Part shown: positions 15,677 through 22,517 of the stretch, one piece after another
How the letters are laid out: every line of letters begins with the position of its first letter
Position numbering within the stretch: the first letter of the stretch is position 1
DNA from: CAYOZL01 sp964408435
GTDB lineage: Bacteria; Bdellovibrionota_C; UBA2361; SZUA-149; CAYOZL01
Assembly: GCA_964408435.1 (NCBI GenBank)
Contig: CAYOZL010000036.1
Coordinates: forward strand, 1-23,920
Direction: 5' to 3'
DNA length: 23,920 nucleotides
Program-made: the position numbers and the translations under genes
Notes under the pieces: generated by a model
The model's input: the letters and a program-made list of their open reading frames with translations, nothing else
The model's database searches: none
What the model was told of the DNA's origin: nothing

Positions 15677-17552
15677 AATCTCTAGTAAATAAATCCTGTG
15701 TTAAATAAGTAAAAGCAGGTGTTAAAGGTGGGAGTTTGTCTAACTCATTAAATCTTTCATCATATGACCAAGTTCTATTAGGTGCACTGTAGTAATCAAT
15801 TGTTGAATAAAAATCTGATTGAGAATGCCTAGGCTCGCCCAAGCTAACCATTGAACCTTCATAAGTAAAATCAGTATCAGCAGAAGAGTCCTCCTGTCTA
15901 AACCATTCATTAAATCTAAAAATATTAATTACCCCTCCCCCTCTACTAGAATTTCCCTGATCCTGTCCTGCAACTCCATTGGCTCCACCTGTCATCTTAA
16001 CTCCTGAAAGTAAGGCTGTTCTTACAGTAGTATCACTTCCTGCTCTATTATAAGCACTAGTAATTAGAGAATCAGTATCTTGCCAAGCATTAGATAATAG
16101 ATATGTTGAATCTGCAATGATAGATGAAGGAATCCAATTAGTAATATTAGAATTATAATCTCCCCATACCACAATTCTCTGATCGGTAACTACAGTTAGA
16201 CCTTTTGGTAGCGGGGCACTTGAAGTCGTTGCTTTAAGTCTTTCAGAATTTCTTAACCTAATCGTATAATTATTATGCCCCGCACTACTTAAATTGCCAT
16301 CGATAGTAGGGAAAAAGACTAAGCCCCCATCTGAAACCTCGTTTAATGCTTTAGAGTCGATTATACTTGGATTATGATATAGGCAACTTAGTAAATTTCT
16401 AGTATCAATCTCTAAAGTTGTCTCATAGTTATTAATTGCAGCATTCTTAAAATGCTCTCTGTATAATCTTAACTTATCTCCACTACTACCAGGCCATGTG
16501 CTAGCAATTGCCTTGCCATTAATATCTCCTGAGCATGAATTAATAAGACTAGTTGAAGCTACATCGATACTATTATCGGTATTCATAACAACAATTCCTG
16601 TTGAAGAAAGACTGGTGTCAGGCTCATTTGAGCTATTCAGCTTTAAGACAAGTCTTAAATCAGCTTTTAGCCAATATGGACCATCTCCAAAAGCATCCGC
16701 TTCTTCAATTGATGGGACTTTAACTTTGCCAATCTCGCTTATAACTTTTTCTTCCCAAGGGGTGACATCATCAATTATATGCCTAGAACTAGAACAACTA
16801 GAGAAATCAATATAATCTGGTGTATTTTTATAAGCACGGACTAATGAGGTATAATCAGTACAACTACTTGTGCTTTTTCTACCTCTATACAGCTCCTCAG
16901 CTACTGTTATTTGCTTTTGAAAGGATAGTGAACTTGGGCCTGCGTTACTTTGCGAAGCCAAATAAACAGCACTATTGCCATGCACTGGCCCATTAACAAT
17001 CATTTCATTTCCATTAAAGAATTCTAAATCATCTTCAAAAAAGATTCCGAATTGAAAAAGAGGAACAGAGCGAGCTCTAAATGTTAAACCTAGTAAAGCT
17101 TGATTATTATTTTTTACTCCCCTGCCCACTGAAGCAACAGTATATCTACTCTCTACAGCATTTAGGCCCTGAAAAGGCAAGCCAGGAGGAACAAGAATAT
17201 TAATCGCCTCTGCTTCTTCTTGAACATACGTAATTGCTTTATAACCATTATCAAAGTTATAAGTTCTACACTCAAAATCTCCCGAACCAGAAGAAGAAGT
17301 ATCACAATCTTCAACAGAATTTGGTGAAACTCCCGATGGAAGATTGAAACTATCTAAGGCTCTTTTAATTAGCCCTGCCCTTAAGTTTAAACCTGCTTCT
17401 GCTGCATTAAAACCCGATGAACTGTCTTTCGATGAACGAGCGAGTAGAATCTCTGACCTAGTCATAACTAAATAACTTCCTGCTAATGCAGTCATTACAG
17501 TTATTAATAAAAATACAGTTATTAGAGCAAAACCAGCTTCGTTATTTTTCAT
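15669..17552 (-). CDS. PilX-like type IV pilus assembly protein (large)
   Basis: A 627-residue protein that begins with a prepilin-like leader and helix: MKNNEAG, then FALITVFLLITVMTALAGSY. The residue five after the cleavage glycine is T, not E, as is usual for PilX/GspK-type minor pilins. NAAEAGLNLRAGLI near residue 50 is the typical PilX_N continuation. The long beta-rich body contains NGPVHGNSAVYLASQS near 185, a motif frequent in long PilX-like proteins of environmental bacteria, and a glycine-rich block near 525-540. Classical PilX is about 170-200 residues, so this is an expanded surface domain. Its start overlaps the PilW-like stop by four bases (ATGA), and its end overlaps the next gene by eight. 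It is expected in the inner membrane and pilus tip complex. Confidence 0.8.
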   Translation of the reverse strand: MKNNEAGFALITVFLLITVMTALAGSYLVMTRSEILLARSSKDSSSGFNAAEAGLNLRAGLIKRALDSFNLPSGVSPNSVEDCDTSSSGSGDFECRTYNFDNGYKAITYVQEEAEAINILVPPGLPFQGLNAVESRYTVASVGRGVKNNNQALLGLTFRARSVPLFQFGIFFEDDLEFFNGNEMIVNGPVHGNSAVYLASQSNAGPSSLSFQKQITVAEELYRGRKSTSSCTDYTSLVRAYKNTPDYIDFSSCSSSRHIIDDVTPWEEKVISEIGKVKVPSIEEADAFGDGPYWLKADLRLVLKLNSSNEPDTSLSSTGIVVMNTDNSIDVASTSLINSCSGDINGKAIASTWPGSSGDKLRLYREHFKNAAINNYETTLEIDTRNLLSCLYHNPSIIDSKALNEVSDGGLVFFPTIDGNLSSAGHNNYTIRLRNSERLKATTSSAPLPKGLTVVTDQRIVVWGDYNSNITNWIPSSIIADSTYLLSNAWQDTDSLITSAYNRAGSDTTVRTALLSGVKMTGGANGVAGQDQGNSSRGGGVINIFRFNEWFRQEDSSADTDFTYEGSMVSLGEPRHSQSDFYSTIDYYSAPNRTWSYDERFNELDKLPPLTPAFTYLTQDLFTRDYE

Positions 17553-18445
17553 ATGATATTAGTACTATTAGATACAGACATTATATTTCTTGGAAAAACG
17601 TCTTGATTATGTGAATAAGAAATTTCTTTATTAAATTTATTTTCAGACCCTGTTAACTCTAAATTTACTAACTTTATGTCTTTCCAATTTAGGCTATCAC
17701 CAGCACTTAATGAATCAAGCACAGTTCCATCTTCCATTTCTAATTTTACAGAAAGATTTGTTATAGAAAAAGCAACAGATTGAGATTCATCACTATGACC
17801 ATCCTTATACATAACAAGTGAGTTTTCTGTACTAGAATGAGCAAATTTAAACTCTTCAATAACAAAAATAAAAGTAGTAATCCGATCATAGGCATTAGAG
17901 ATAGAAGATGTGTCAAAATAGAACCCATCGGAACTATTTCCGCTACTAGTATAATCAACAAATTCTCCTGTTTTGCCTACAGCATCATAAATAAAAAGCC
18001 TAGCAGTTGTTGGATTTTCATCTCTATAATTTTCAAAGTTAGCATGTAAAGTTGAAACATTAGATTCCTTACAAACCGTATCAGGCAAACTATCTTGAGA
18101 AATGAAGATTCTACTTGAGCCAGCTGCAGCTTCACTACAAAGCGTTAAAACCTCATTTAAAATTCCTCTTCTAATAGTTAAGATATCAGATTGAGAGCCT
18201 ACTCCATCTTCTAAGATCAAAGCTGGGAAAGCAGAAGATAAATTTTCTCCAACTTGCTTTATATTTATCGAAGCTATATCTGCAGAAGTTCTTAAATTAC
18301 TTGCAATATTTACTCTTACAACGTCCTCTAAGTATAATTGCCTATTTGATAAAGCTGCAGAAAGCACAATTCCAAAAATGATTGAATTCAGTAACATTGC
18401 AACCATGAGCTCCATTAATGTAAAACCTTTCTGATCTACCCTCAT
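17549..18445 (-). CDS. PilW-like minor prepilin
   Basis: A 298-residue protein with a type III leader MRVDQKG and the mature start FTLMELMVAMLLNSIIFGIVLSAA, which has the conserved glutamate at +5 and the long hydrophobic helix. ASNLRTSADIASINIKQVG at about 46-64 fits the amphipathic helix of PilW/GspJ proteins. The C-terminal globular part is beta-rich with two cysteines early on (LCSEAA, VCKES). The prepilin would be cleaved and methylated by PilD and join the priming or tip complex of the pilus. Genes overlap by four bases on both sides, so the operon is tightly coupled. Type assignment as PilW rather than GspJ rests on the order with PilV-, FimT- and PilX-like genes. Confidence 0.85.
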   Translation of the reverse strand: MRVDQKGFTLMELMVAMLLNSIIFGIVLSAALSNRQLYLEDVVRVNIASNLRTSADIASINIKQVGENLSSAFPALILEDGVGSQSDILTIRRGILNEVLTLCSEAAAGSSRIFISQDSLPDTVCKESNVSTLHANFENYRDENPTTARLFIYDAVGKTGEFVDYTSSGNSSDGFYFDTSSISNAYDRITTFIFVIEEFKFAHSSTENSLVMYKDGHSDESQSVAFSITNLSVKLEMEDGTVLDSLSAGDSLNWKDIKLVNLELTGSENKFNKEISYSHNQDVFPRNIMSVSNSTNII

Positions 18446-18873
18446 TGCTCTCTAGCCCCTCCACCTAAAGAAACCTCAACAACAGAAGCACGCTCTGCTA
18501 AGTTATTAATCTCAAAACTAGTGTTTGTTTGAGAAAAGCCCCTAGGAGTAAAACACACAGACCATAATGTAGAGCTAAGACTTGCTCCTTGTGGGAAATT
18601 ATACTGTACTGATGGATCTATATCTGTTGCAGAATCACAATCACTTCCAAATGCAGTTATAATTTGATTATTAAATGCAGGATACACCCTAGCATACTGA
18701 GTTCTAGAAATTGCTTTTGCTCTAGCTAATTGTAGAAAAATTAAACTAGAACTAGTAGCATTTTTTAAGGGATCATCTAAAACTTTTATATTCGGAATAG
18801 CCACTGCTACCATAATAGATAGCACCGTTAATACGGTTAATAGCTCTAGTAATGTAATACCTTTTTGATCCAT
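18442..18873 (-). CDS. FimT/GspH-like minor prepilin
   Basis: A 143-residue protein: leader MDQKG, mature helix ITLLELLTVLTVLSIMVAVAIPNI with glutamate at +5. It then has SSSLIFLQLARAKAISRTQYARVYP, the FimT/GspH pattern in which a helix with A-x-A-I-x-R leads into the first beta strand. Two cysteines (FGSDCDSA, WSVCFTPRGFS) likely form a disulfide, and the CFTPRG block matches the last-third signature seen in FimT proteins. FimT proteins can bind DNA in natural transformation, and the basic C-terminus needed for that is weak here (ends GGGAREQ). It starts 6 bases after the PilV-like gene and overlaps the PilW-like gene by four bases. Confidence 0.85.
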   Translation of the reverse strand: MDQKGITLLELLTVLTVLSIMVAVAIPNIKVLDDPLKNATSSSLIFLQLARAKAISRTQYARVYPAFNNQIITAFGSDCDSATDIDPSVQYNFPQGASLSSTLWSVCFTPRGFSQTNTSFEINNLAERASVVEVSLGGGAREQ

Positions 18874-18879
18874 GCTAAA

Positions 18880-19455
18880 CTACCCACACACTGAAAATTT
18901 ATCAGCACAGCAGTCACCATAAAATGAGCAATAAGAATCACACCAACAATTTTGAGTTCTAGTGCCACACTTAGAAACACAAGAATTTGGACCAGGAGCA
19001 GAACTACTAGAAGAAGAAGAACTACTAGAAGAAGAACTACTAGAAGATCCTAAATTATCACTGCCTGAAGTAAAATCACTAAAAACAGTCTCTGTAGTGT
19101 ACCATACCCTACTTCCCTTTCTTGCTTCTAAAGTAATATGCCTAACACTATCAGTTGGGCAAAATTCTGATTTTAAGCAGTACGAGCTTTTAACGATATA
19201 TGAATCTTCATCATTTACTTGTATTGTTTGCTCATCATCACCAGATTGTGGAATTAAACTTAACTCTTTAACTCTAAGCTGATCAATAACTGTTTGAGCT
19301 GCTCTTACTGCTCCGTTTCTATCTTGTTGAGTTCTATTGTGAGATGAAAAGTTAATAAACATGCCAGCAAAAGCCATGCCAACTATACTTAGAATTGAAA
19401 GAGCTACAAGTATCTCAAATAGTGTAAAAGCTTTCTCATTATTTATCATATACAT
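18880..19455 (-). CDS. PilV-like minor prepilin with polyserine linker and C-terminal somatomedin-B-like module
   Basis: A 191-residue protein. The leader MYMINNEKA has alanine instead of glycine at -1; the mature helix FTLFEILVALSILSIVGMAFA keeps glutamate at +5, and the body is like PilV/GspI (AAQTVIDQLRVKELSL). C93 and C99 sit in the pilin domain. At 137-152 comes a run of 16 serines, then APGPN, then an eight-cysteine domain at 159-190 with spacing C-x3-C-x6-C-x-C-x3-C-x5-CC-x6-C. Apart from a shorter second loop this equals the somatomedin-B fold of vitronectin, including the Y-C-S-x-Y and DCC-x-D neighbourhood. The module would be displayed at the pilus tip, outside the cell, where its disulfides can form. 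It is the first prepilin of the operon, so tip location is plausible. The pilin call is firm; the SMB call is from cysteine pattern only. Confidence 0.85.
   Translation of the reverse strand: MYMINNEKAFTLFEILVALSILSIVGMAFAGMFINFSSHNRTQQDRNGAVRAAQTVIDQLRVKELSLIPQSGDDEQTIQVNDEDSYIVKSSYCLKSEFCPTDSVRHITLEARKGSRVWYTTETVFSDFTSGSDNLGSSSSSSSSSSSSSSSSAPGPNSCVSKCGTRTQNCWCDSYCSFYGDCCADKFSVCG
18886..18981 (-). other. Somatomedin-B-like eight-cysteine domain (within the PilV-like prepilin)
   Basis: Residues C159 to C190 contain eight cysteines in 32 residues, ending at the penultimate residue of the protein. The pattern C-x3-C-x6-C-x-C-x3-C-x5-CC-x6-C, with CDSYC, SFYGDCC and AD following the double cysteine, matches somatomedin-B domains (in vitronectin the second gap is nine, not six). 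In animals such domains bind PAI-1, uPAR or other proteins. Confidence 0.65.
19000..19047 (-). repeat. Trinucleotide repeat encoding a 16-serine linker
   Basis: Sixteen consecutive serine codons use only TCT and AGT, in blocks of one to four (TCT blocks separated by AGT pairs). The DNA is a near-regular repeat prone to slippage in steps of three, so linker length could vary between strains without breaking the frame. Confidence 0.85.
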
Positions 19456-19487
19456 TCTATCGGCTAAATAATTATATTCTTTAACTT

Positions 19488-20009
19488 TTAAAGACTTTTT
19501 TTAATCATATTGTATATGTGCTGATCTAAGGCGCTGACTCTAGGTGTGCTTTGCTGAACAATCAAACTTTTAATGCTTAAAAGTAAATTAATCTTAGCAG
19601 CTTCATGTTTTTTCTTATCTTTAGAATTTAATTTACTTAATTTCTTTACTTTTTTCTTAATAAGGCCAATTCTAGCATCAGAAAAAGTTATGTCTTTAAG
19701 TAAAATATTAGCACTATCGTATTTTTCATCTTTAATATAAAAATATATACCTAACGTCTTCTCAATATCAGCAAATCTTTTTCTATCTAGAATCTTAATA
19801 TGCGAGTCAGCTAAGAGCTTTTCAGAAAGACCGTTACTACTTACTAAATTACTTATTCTATTTTTTACTTTAGCTTTATGTGCACCTTTAATCCAAGAAC
19901 CAGCAAAGCCCATTAACATAATAAGAACTAAAGTTGAGCTAACAGCTAAAAGCCAAGCTCCCATTTTAACACGTCTCCCTATATTCTCAATTTTAATATT
20001 ATCTTCCAC
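19488..20009 (-). CDS. Single-pass membrane protein of unknown function between parB and the prepilin genes
   Basis: A 173-residue protein: an N-terminal polar segment of about 16 residues, one hydrophobic helix (about 17-41, GAWLLAVSSTLVLIMLMGFAGSW), then a lysine-rich, probably helical domain with many K-K pairs (KKKVKKLSKLNSKDKKK). The long frame starts at GTG with no visible ribosome binding site; M16 is an internal alternative that would place the helix at the very N-terminus. It starts 39 bases after the parB stop and ends 32 bases before the PilV-like start, in the same direction, so it could belong to either unit. I do not recognise the family. The membrane helix plus basic domain fits an assembly accessory or a protein that binds acidic partners; this is inference. 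Confidence 0.6.
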   Translation of the reverse strand: MEDNIKIENIGRRVKMGAWLLAVSSTLVLIMLMGFAGSWIKGAHKAKVKNRISNLVSSNGLSEKLLADSHIKILDRKRFADIEKTLGIYFYIKDEKYDSANILLKDITFSDARIGLIKKKVKKLSKLNSKDKKKHEAAKINLLLSIKSLIVQQSTPRVSALDQHIYNMIKKSL

Positions 20010-20048
20010 ATAATGTCTGTCGGTGGAATCAAAGCTTTTCTAAAGATT

Positions 20049-21383
20049 CTAAAGCTCTATTTTTTCAACTATTGAATTAAGCTCTTCATTAGAAAAAAAG
20101 CTAATTTTAAGCTCACCTGCTCCGTTCTTCTTCTTACTTAAAGTAACTTTAGTTCCAAGCGCTCTTCTTAGTCTATTTTCAATTGCTGAAGTAATAGGAT
20201 CAACTTCCTTAACTTTACCATTCTTAGCACTTGAAGCTTTACTCTCAGCTTCTCTAACAGATAGCTTATTAGTTATAATTTGCTCTGCTAATTCAAAAGC
20301 CTCATCACCTGCCATTAAAAGAGCTCTTGCATGTCCAGAAGAAATCTTACCAGATTTAAGCATGAGCTGAATTTTAGGATCTAATTTTAAAAGCCTAATC
20401 GTATTTGCAATAGTGCTTCTACTCTTACCTACAGCCTTTGCAATCTCTTCTTGTGAAGCTGAGAACTCATCAGCTAGTCTTTGATAAGCAAGTGCCTCTT
20501 CAACAGGATTTAGATCTGTTCTTTGAACATTTTCTACAATACTAAGCTCTAGTATTTCCCTTTCGTTAAGCTCTCTAATTAAAGCAGGAATCTTAGTAAT
20601 TCCGGCTAGTTGAGATGCCCTAAAACGCCTCTCTCCTGCTACTATTTCATAGCTGTCTTCTGCTTTTTTAGTAACCAAAATTGGCTGTAACAAACCAGAC
20701 TTCTTAATTGAATCAGATAGCTCTTGTAAATCTTGATGTGAAAACTCTTTTCTTGGTTGAGTAGGATTTGCCTTAACATTAGAAACATCTAAGAACATTA
20801 AGCCATTAGTGTTTTCTTCTTTATTAAAAGAATAAGCCTGCTCTCTACTAATCGACTTTTGTAAAGCTTCTGGACTTGGTACAGATGCCGCATAAGACTT
20901 ATAAGCCTTAGGCTCAACCTTTACTGCATTTGCAGACATTAATGCACTTAAGCCTCTGCCTAAAACATTCTTTGAACTCTTCTTATTTGCGCCTTTTGTA
21001 GGTGTTTTTTTCATTTTTTTACTTATTTTTGTTGTTATTTTTTTAGTGTTTAACTTTTTTGTTGTTGTCTTTTTTGGTGCTATCTTTCTCTTTGCTACCT
21101 TACTACTTGCAGTTTTTGTTAAAGGTTTTTTAGCGCCTTTTTTATTAACTTGTTTCTTTGTAGCTTTCTTTTTTACTAGCTTCTTAGCTATTTTTTTAGT
21201 TGATTTTTTTGCAACCTTCTTTGCTGACTTCTTAGTATTTTTCTTAGCTACTTTTTTAGCTGTCTTCTTTGTAGTTTTCCTCCCAGTCTTCTTCACCGAC
21301 TTTTTCACTGTTTTCTTCACAGCACCCCTAAGTGCCGGCTTTTTCTTAGTATTTTTCTTCTTAGCGCTTGCTCTAGGTGCCAT
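20049..21383 (-). CDS. parB: Chromosome-partitioning protein ParB with a long histone-H1-like lysine-rich N-terminal tail
   Basis: A 444-residue ParB. The core is complete: LGRGLSALM at 141-149 (the usual ParA-contacting N-terminus of chromosomal ParB), NPTQPRK at 206-212, the CTP-binding AGERRFRA at 249-256, ENVQRTDLNPVEEA at 284-297, a helix-turn-helix with SQEEIAKAVGKSRSTIANTIRLL at about 310-332, and a C-terminal dimer domain from about 395. Usual length is 280-310 residues. The extra 138 residues before LGRGLSALM hold about 57 lysines and no aspartate or glutamate, arranged as AKK, TKK, KKVAKK repeats like histone H1, AlgP or Hc1 tails. The start overlaps the parA stop by 11 bases. Three perfect parS sites are nearby. 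ParB loads on parS, spreads using CTP and works with ParA in origin segregation. Confidence 0.95.
   Translation of the reverse strand: MAPRASAKKKNTKKKPALRGAVKKTVKKSVKKTGRKTTKKTAKKVAKKNTKKSAKKVAKKSTKKIAKKLVKKKATKKQVNKKGAKKPLTKTASSKVAKRKIAPKKTTTKKLNTKKITTKISKKMKKTPTKGANKKSSKNVLGRGLSALMSANAVKVEPKAYKSYAASVPSPEALQKSISREQAYSFNKEENTNGLMFLDVSNVKANPTQPRKEFSHQDLQELSDSIKKSGLLQPILVTKKAEDSYEIVAGERRFRASQLAGITKIPALIRELNEREILELSIVENVQRTDLNPVEEALAYQRLADEFSASQEEIAKAVGKSRSTIANTIRLLKLDPKIQLMLKSGKISSGHARALLMAGDEAFELAEQIITNKLSVREAESKASSAKNGKVKEVDPITSAIENRLRRALGTKVTLSKKKNGAGELKISFFSNEELNSIVEKIEL
20970..21383 (-). other. Lysine-rich, acid-free tail domain of ParB (residues 1-138)
   Basis: About 41 percent lysine with A, T, S, V and I between, in degenerate KKxxKK units of four to five residues and no acidic residue. 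On the plus strand the same DNA gives a phenylalanine-rich shadow frame, which is an artefact. Such tails bind DNA non-specifically by charge in histone H1-like bacterial proteins. Confidence 0.85.
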
Positions 21384-22185
21384 ATCTCACACCACCATCT
21401 TTACTAGTACTATTCTTACTCTGCTTAGACTCTAACTCATTTGCTAACGCCAAATAAGCCAATGCACCTGCTGAGTTCGGGGCATATTCAAAAATACTTT
21501 GCCCGAAACTTGGAGCCTCACTTAGCTTAATACTTCTTGGAATAATAGTATTAAACATTGCTTCTCCAAAAAAATCTTTTGCTTCCTTACCAACTTGCTT
21601 AGTTAGTTTAGTTCTACCGTCATACATTGTTAGTACAACACCTTCTAATTCTAAATTTTTATTAAGTTTCTTTTTAGCTAGTTGATAAGTCTGCATTAAG
21701 GAGCTAACTCCCTCTAATGCGTAATACTCACACTGTAAAGGCACTAAAAGAGAATCAGAAGCTACTAAAGCATTAATAGTAAGTAAGTTTAAAGAAGGTG
21801 GGCAGTCGATAAAAATATAATCAAATTGAGACCTTAGCTTAGATATTTCTTTTTTAAGGATTCTTTCTTTCTTCTCAGAGTTTGCTAACTCCACTTCAGC
21901 ACCAACTAAATCAGAGTTCGCAGGAGCCACCCAAAGCCCATCTAGCTCTCCACCGATAATAACTGAGCTTAGACTAAACACACCAGTGAAAACATCATAA
22001 AGAGTAGCCTCAAGACTATTCTTATCAAATCCACAACCAGAAGTAGCATTACCTTGAGGGTCGATATCAATAACTAAGACTTTCTTCCCAGAACAAACAA
22101 GAGCCGCAGCTAAATTTACAGAAGTAGTAGTCTTTCCTACCCCTCCTTTTTGATTTGCTACCGCTATTACCTTTCCCAAAGTCAA
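21373..22185 (-). CDS. parA: Chromosome-partitioning ATPase ParA (Soj type)
   Basis: A 270-residue ParA/MinD-superfamily ATPase. The deviant Walker A KGGVGKTT is at 13-20 in VANQKGGVGKTTTSVNLAAAL; VIDIDPQGNATSG carries the A' motif, and FIDCPPSLNLLTINAL carries Walker B. Later landmarks are VPLQCEYYALEG and IPRSIKLSEAPSFG. No N-terminal helix-turn-helix is present, so it is the small chromosomal type that binds DNA non-specifically and moves ParB-parS complexes. The start is TTG, the only start between an upstream in-frame stop and the Walker box, preceded by GGGATAT. The stop lies inside the first codons of parB. It lies downstream of rsmG, the common rsmG-parA-parB order, with two parS sites in the spacer. 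Confidence 0.96.
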   Translation of the reverse strand: MTLGKVIAVANQKGGVGKTTTSVNLAAALVCSGKKVLVIDIDPQGNATSGCGFDKNSLEATLYDVFTGVFSLSSVIIGGELDGLWVAPANSDLVGAEVELANSEKKERILKKEISKLRSQFDYIFIDCPPSLNLLTINALVASDSLLVPLQCEYYALEGVSSLMQTYQLAKKKLNKNLELEGVVLTMYDGRTKLTKQVGKEAKDFFGEAMFNTIIPRSIKLSEAPSFGQSIFEYAPNSAGALAYLALANELESKQSKNSTSKDGGVRYGT

Positions 22186-22244
22186 ATATCCCGTTTAATG
22201 ACCGCGCTACTTTACGCGTCTTAAAGTTAGACATAGCAGAAAAA

Positions 22245-22260
22245 TGTTTCACGTGAAACA
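22245..22260. promoter_or_regulatory. parS centromere site 1
   Basis: TGTTTCACGTGAAACA, the perfect 16-base consensus palindrome bound by chromosomal ParB, 59 bases upstream of the parA start and thus also placed to affect parAB transcription. Confidence 0.95.
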
Positions 22261-22384
22261 CTTCGGCGAATATTTTTTAAATTTAAGACAGCAAGGCAGG
22301 ATTTAAAGCTAAGCTAGAACTATTAGCTAAGGCGCACTTTAGTGATGGCCCTAGGCACGAGACGGTCTTAGATTCGATATAAGA

Positions 22385-22400
22385 TGTTTCACGTGAAACA
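22385..22400. promoter_or_regulatory. parS centromere site 2
   Basis: Second perfect TGTTTCACGTGAAACA, extended to 18 bases by A and T on its flanks, in the rsmG-parA spacer, 140 bases from site 1. Confidence 0.95.
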
Positions 22401-22487
22401 TTTGGACCAAGAAAAAAGCAAGAGAGAAAGAAAGAAGTAGACTGAACAATGATTGCGTTAGGATTAAATGAGAAAGTTAAGATTTAA

Positions 22488-22517
22488 GACTAAGACTATG
22501 ACTAAGACTAGGATTAA
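22488..22517. repeat. Hexamer tandem repeat (GACTAA/GACTAT/GATTAA)
   Basis: Five consecutive six-base units GACTAA, GACTAT, GACTAA, GACTAG, GATTAA, with the first four forming two 12-base copies. The last unit contains the rsmG stop codon (TAA on the minus strand). It lies in the parS-bearing spacer. Confidence 0.7.

Larger units (their letters stand above)
22186..22513. other. rsmG-parA spacer: two parS sites, purine tract and hexamer repeats, no gene
   Basis: A 328-base spacer. It holds two perfect parS palindromes (22245 and 22385), an almost pure purine tract at about 22409-22437, and a GACTAA-type tandem repeat that runs into the rsmG stop. I see no DnaA box (TTATNCACA) on either strand and no convincing gene; the MFHVKH-beginning frame that crosses a parS site is a product of the palindrome. 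Confidence 0.6.

Noticed and set aside
21046..21435. Phenylalanine-rich plus-strand frame
   Set aside because: It is the antisense shadow of the AAA/AAG-rich ParB tail (TTT/CTT read as Phe/Leu) and has no ribosome binding site.
22067..22261. Reading frame beginning MFHVKH from a parS site into parA
   Set aside because: It overlaps the parA start in another frame, and its start exists only because the parS palindrome reads as MFHVKH; it has no homology-like features beyond that.
22186..22513. Replication origin in the parS-bearing spacer
   Set aside because: I found no TTATNCACA-type DnaA boxes on either strand; purine tract and repeats alone are not enough.
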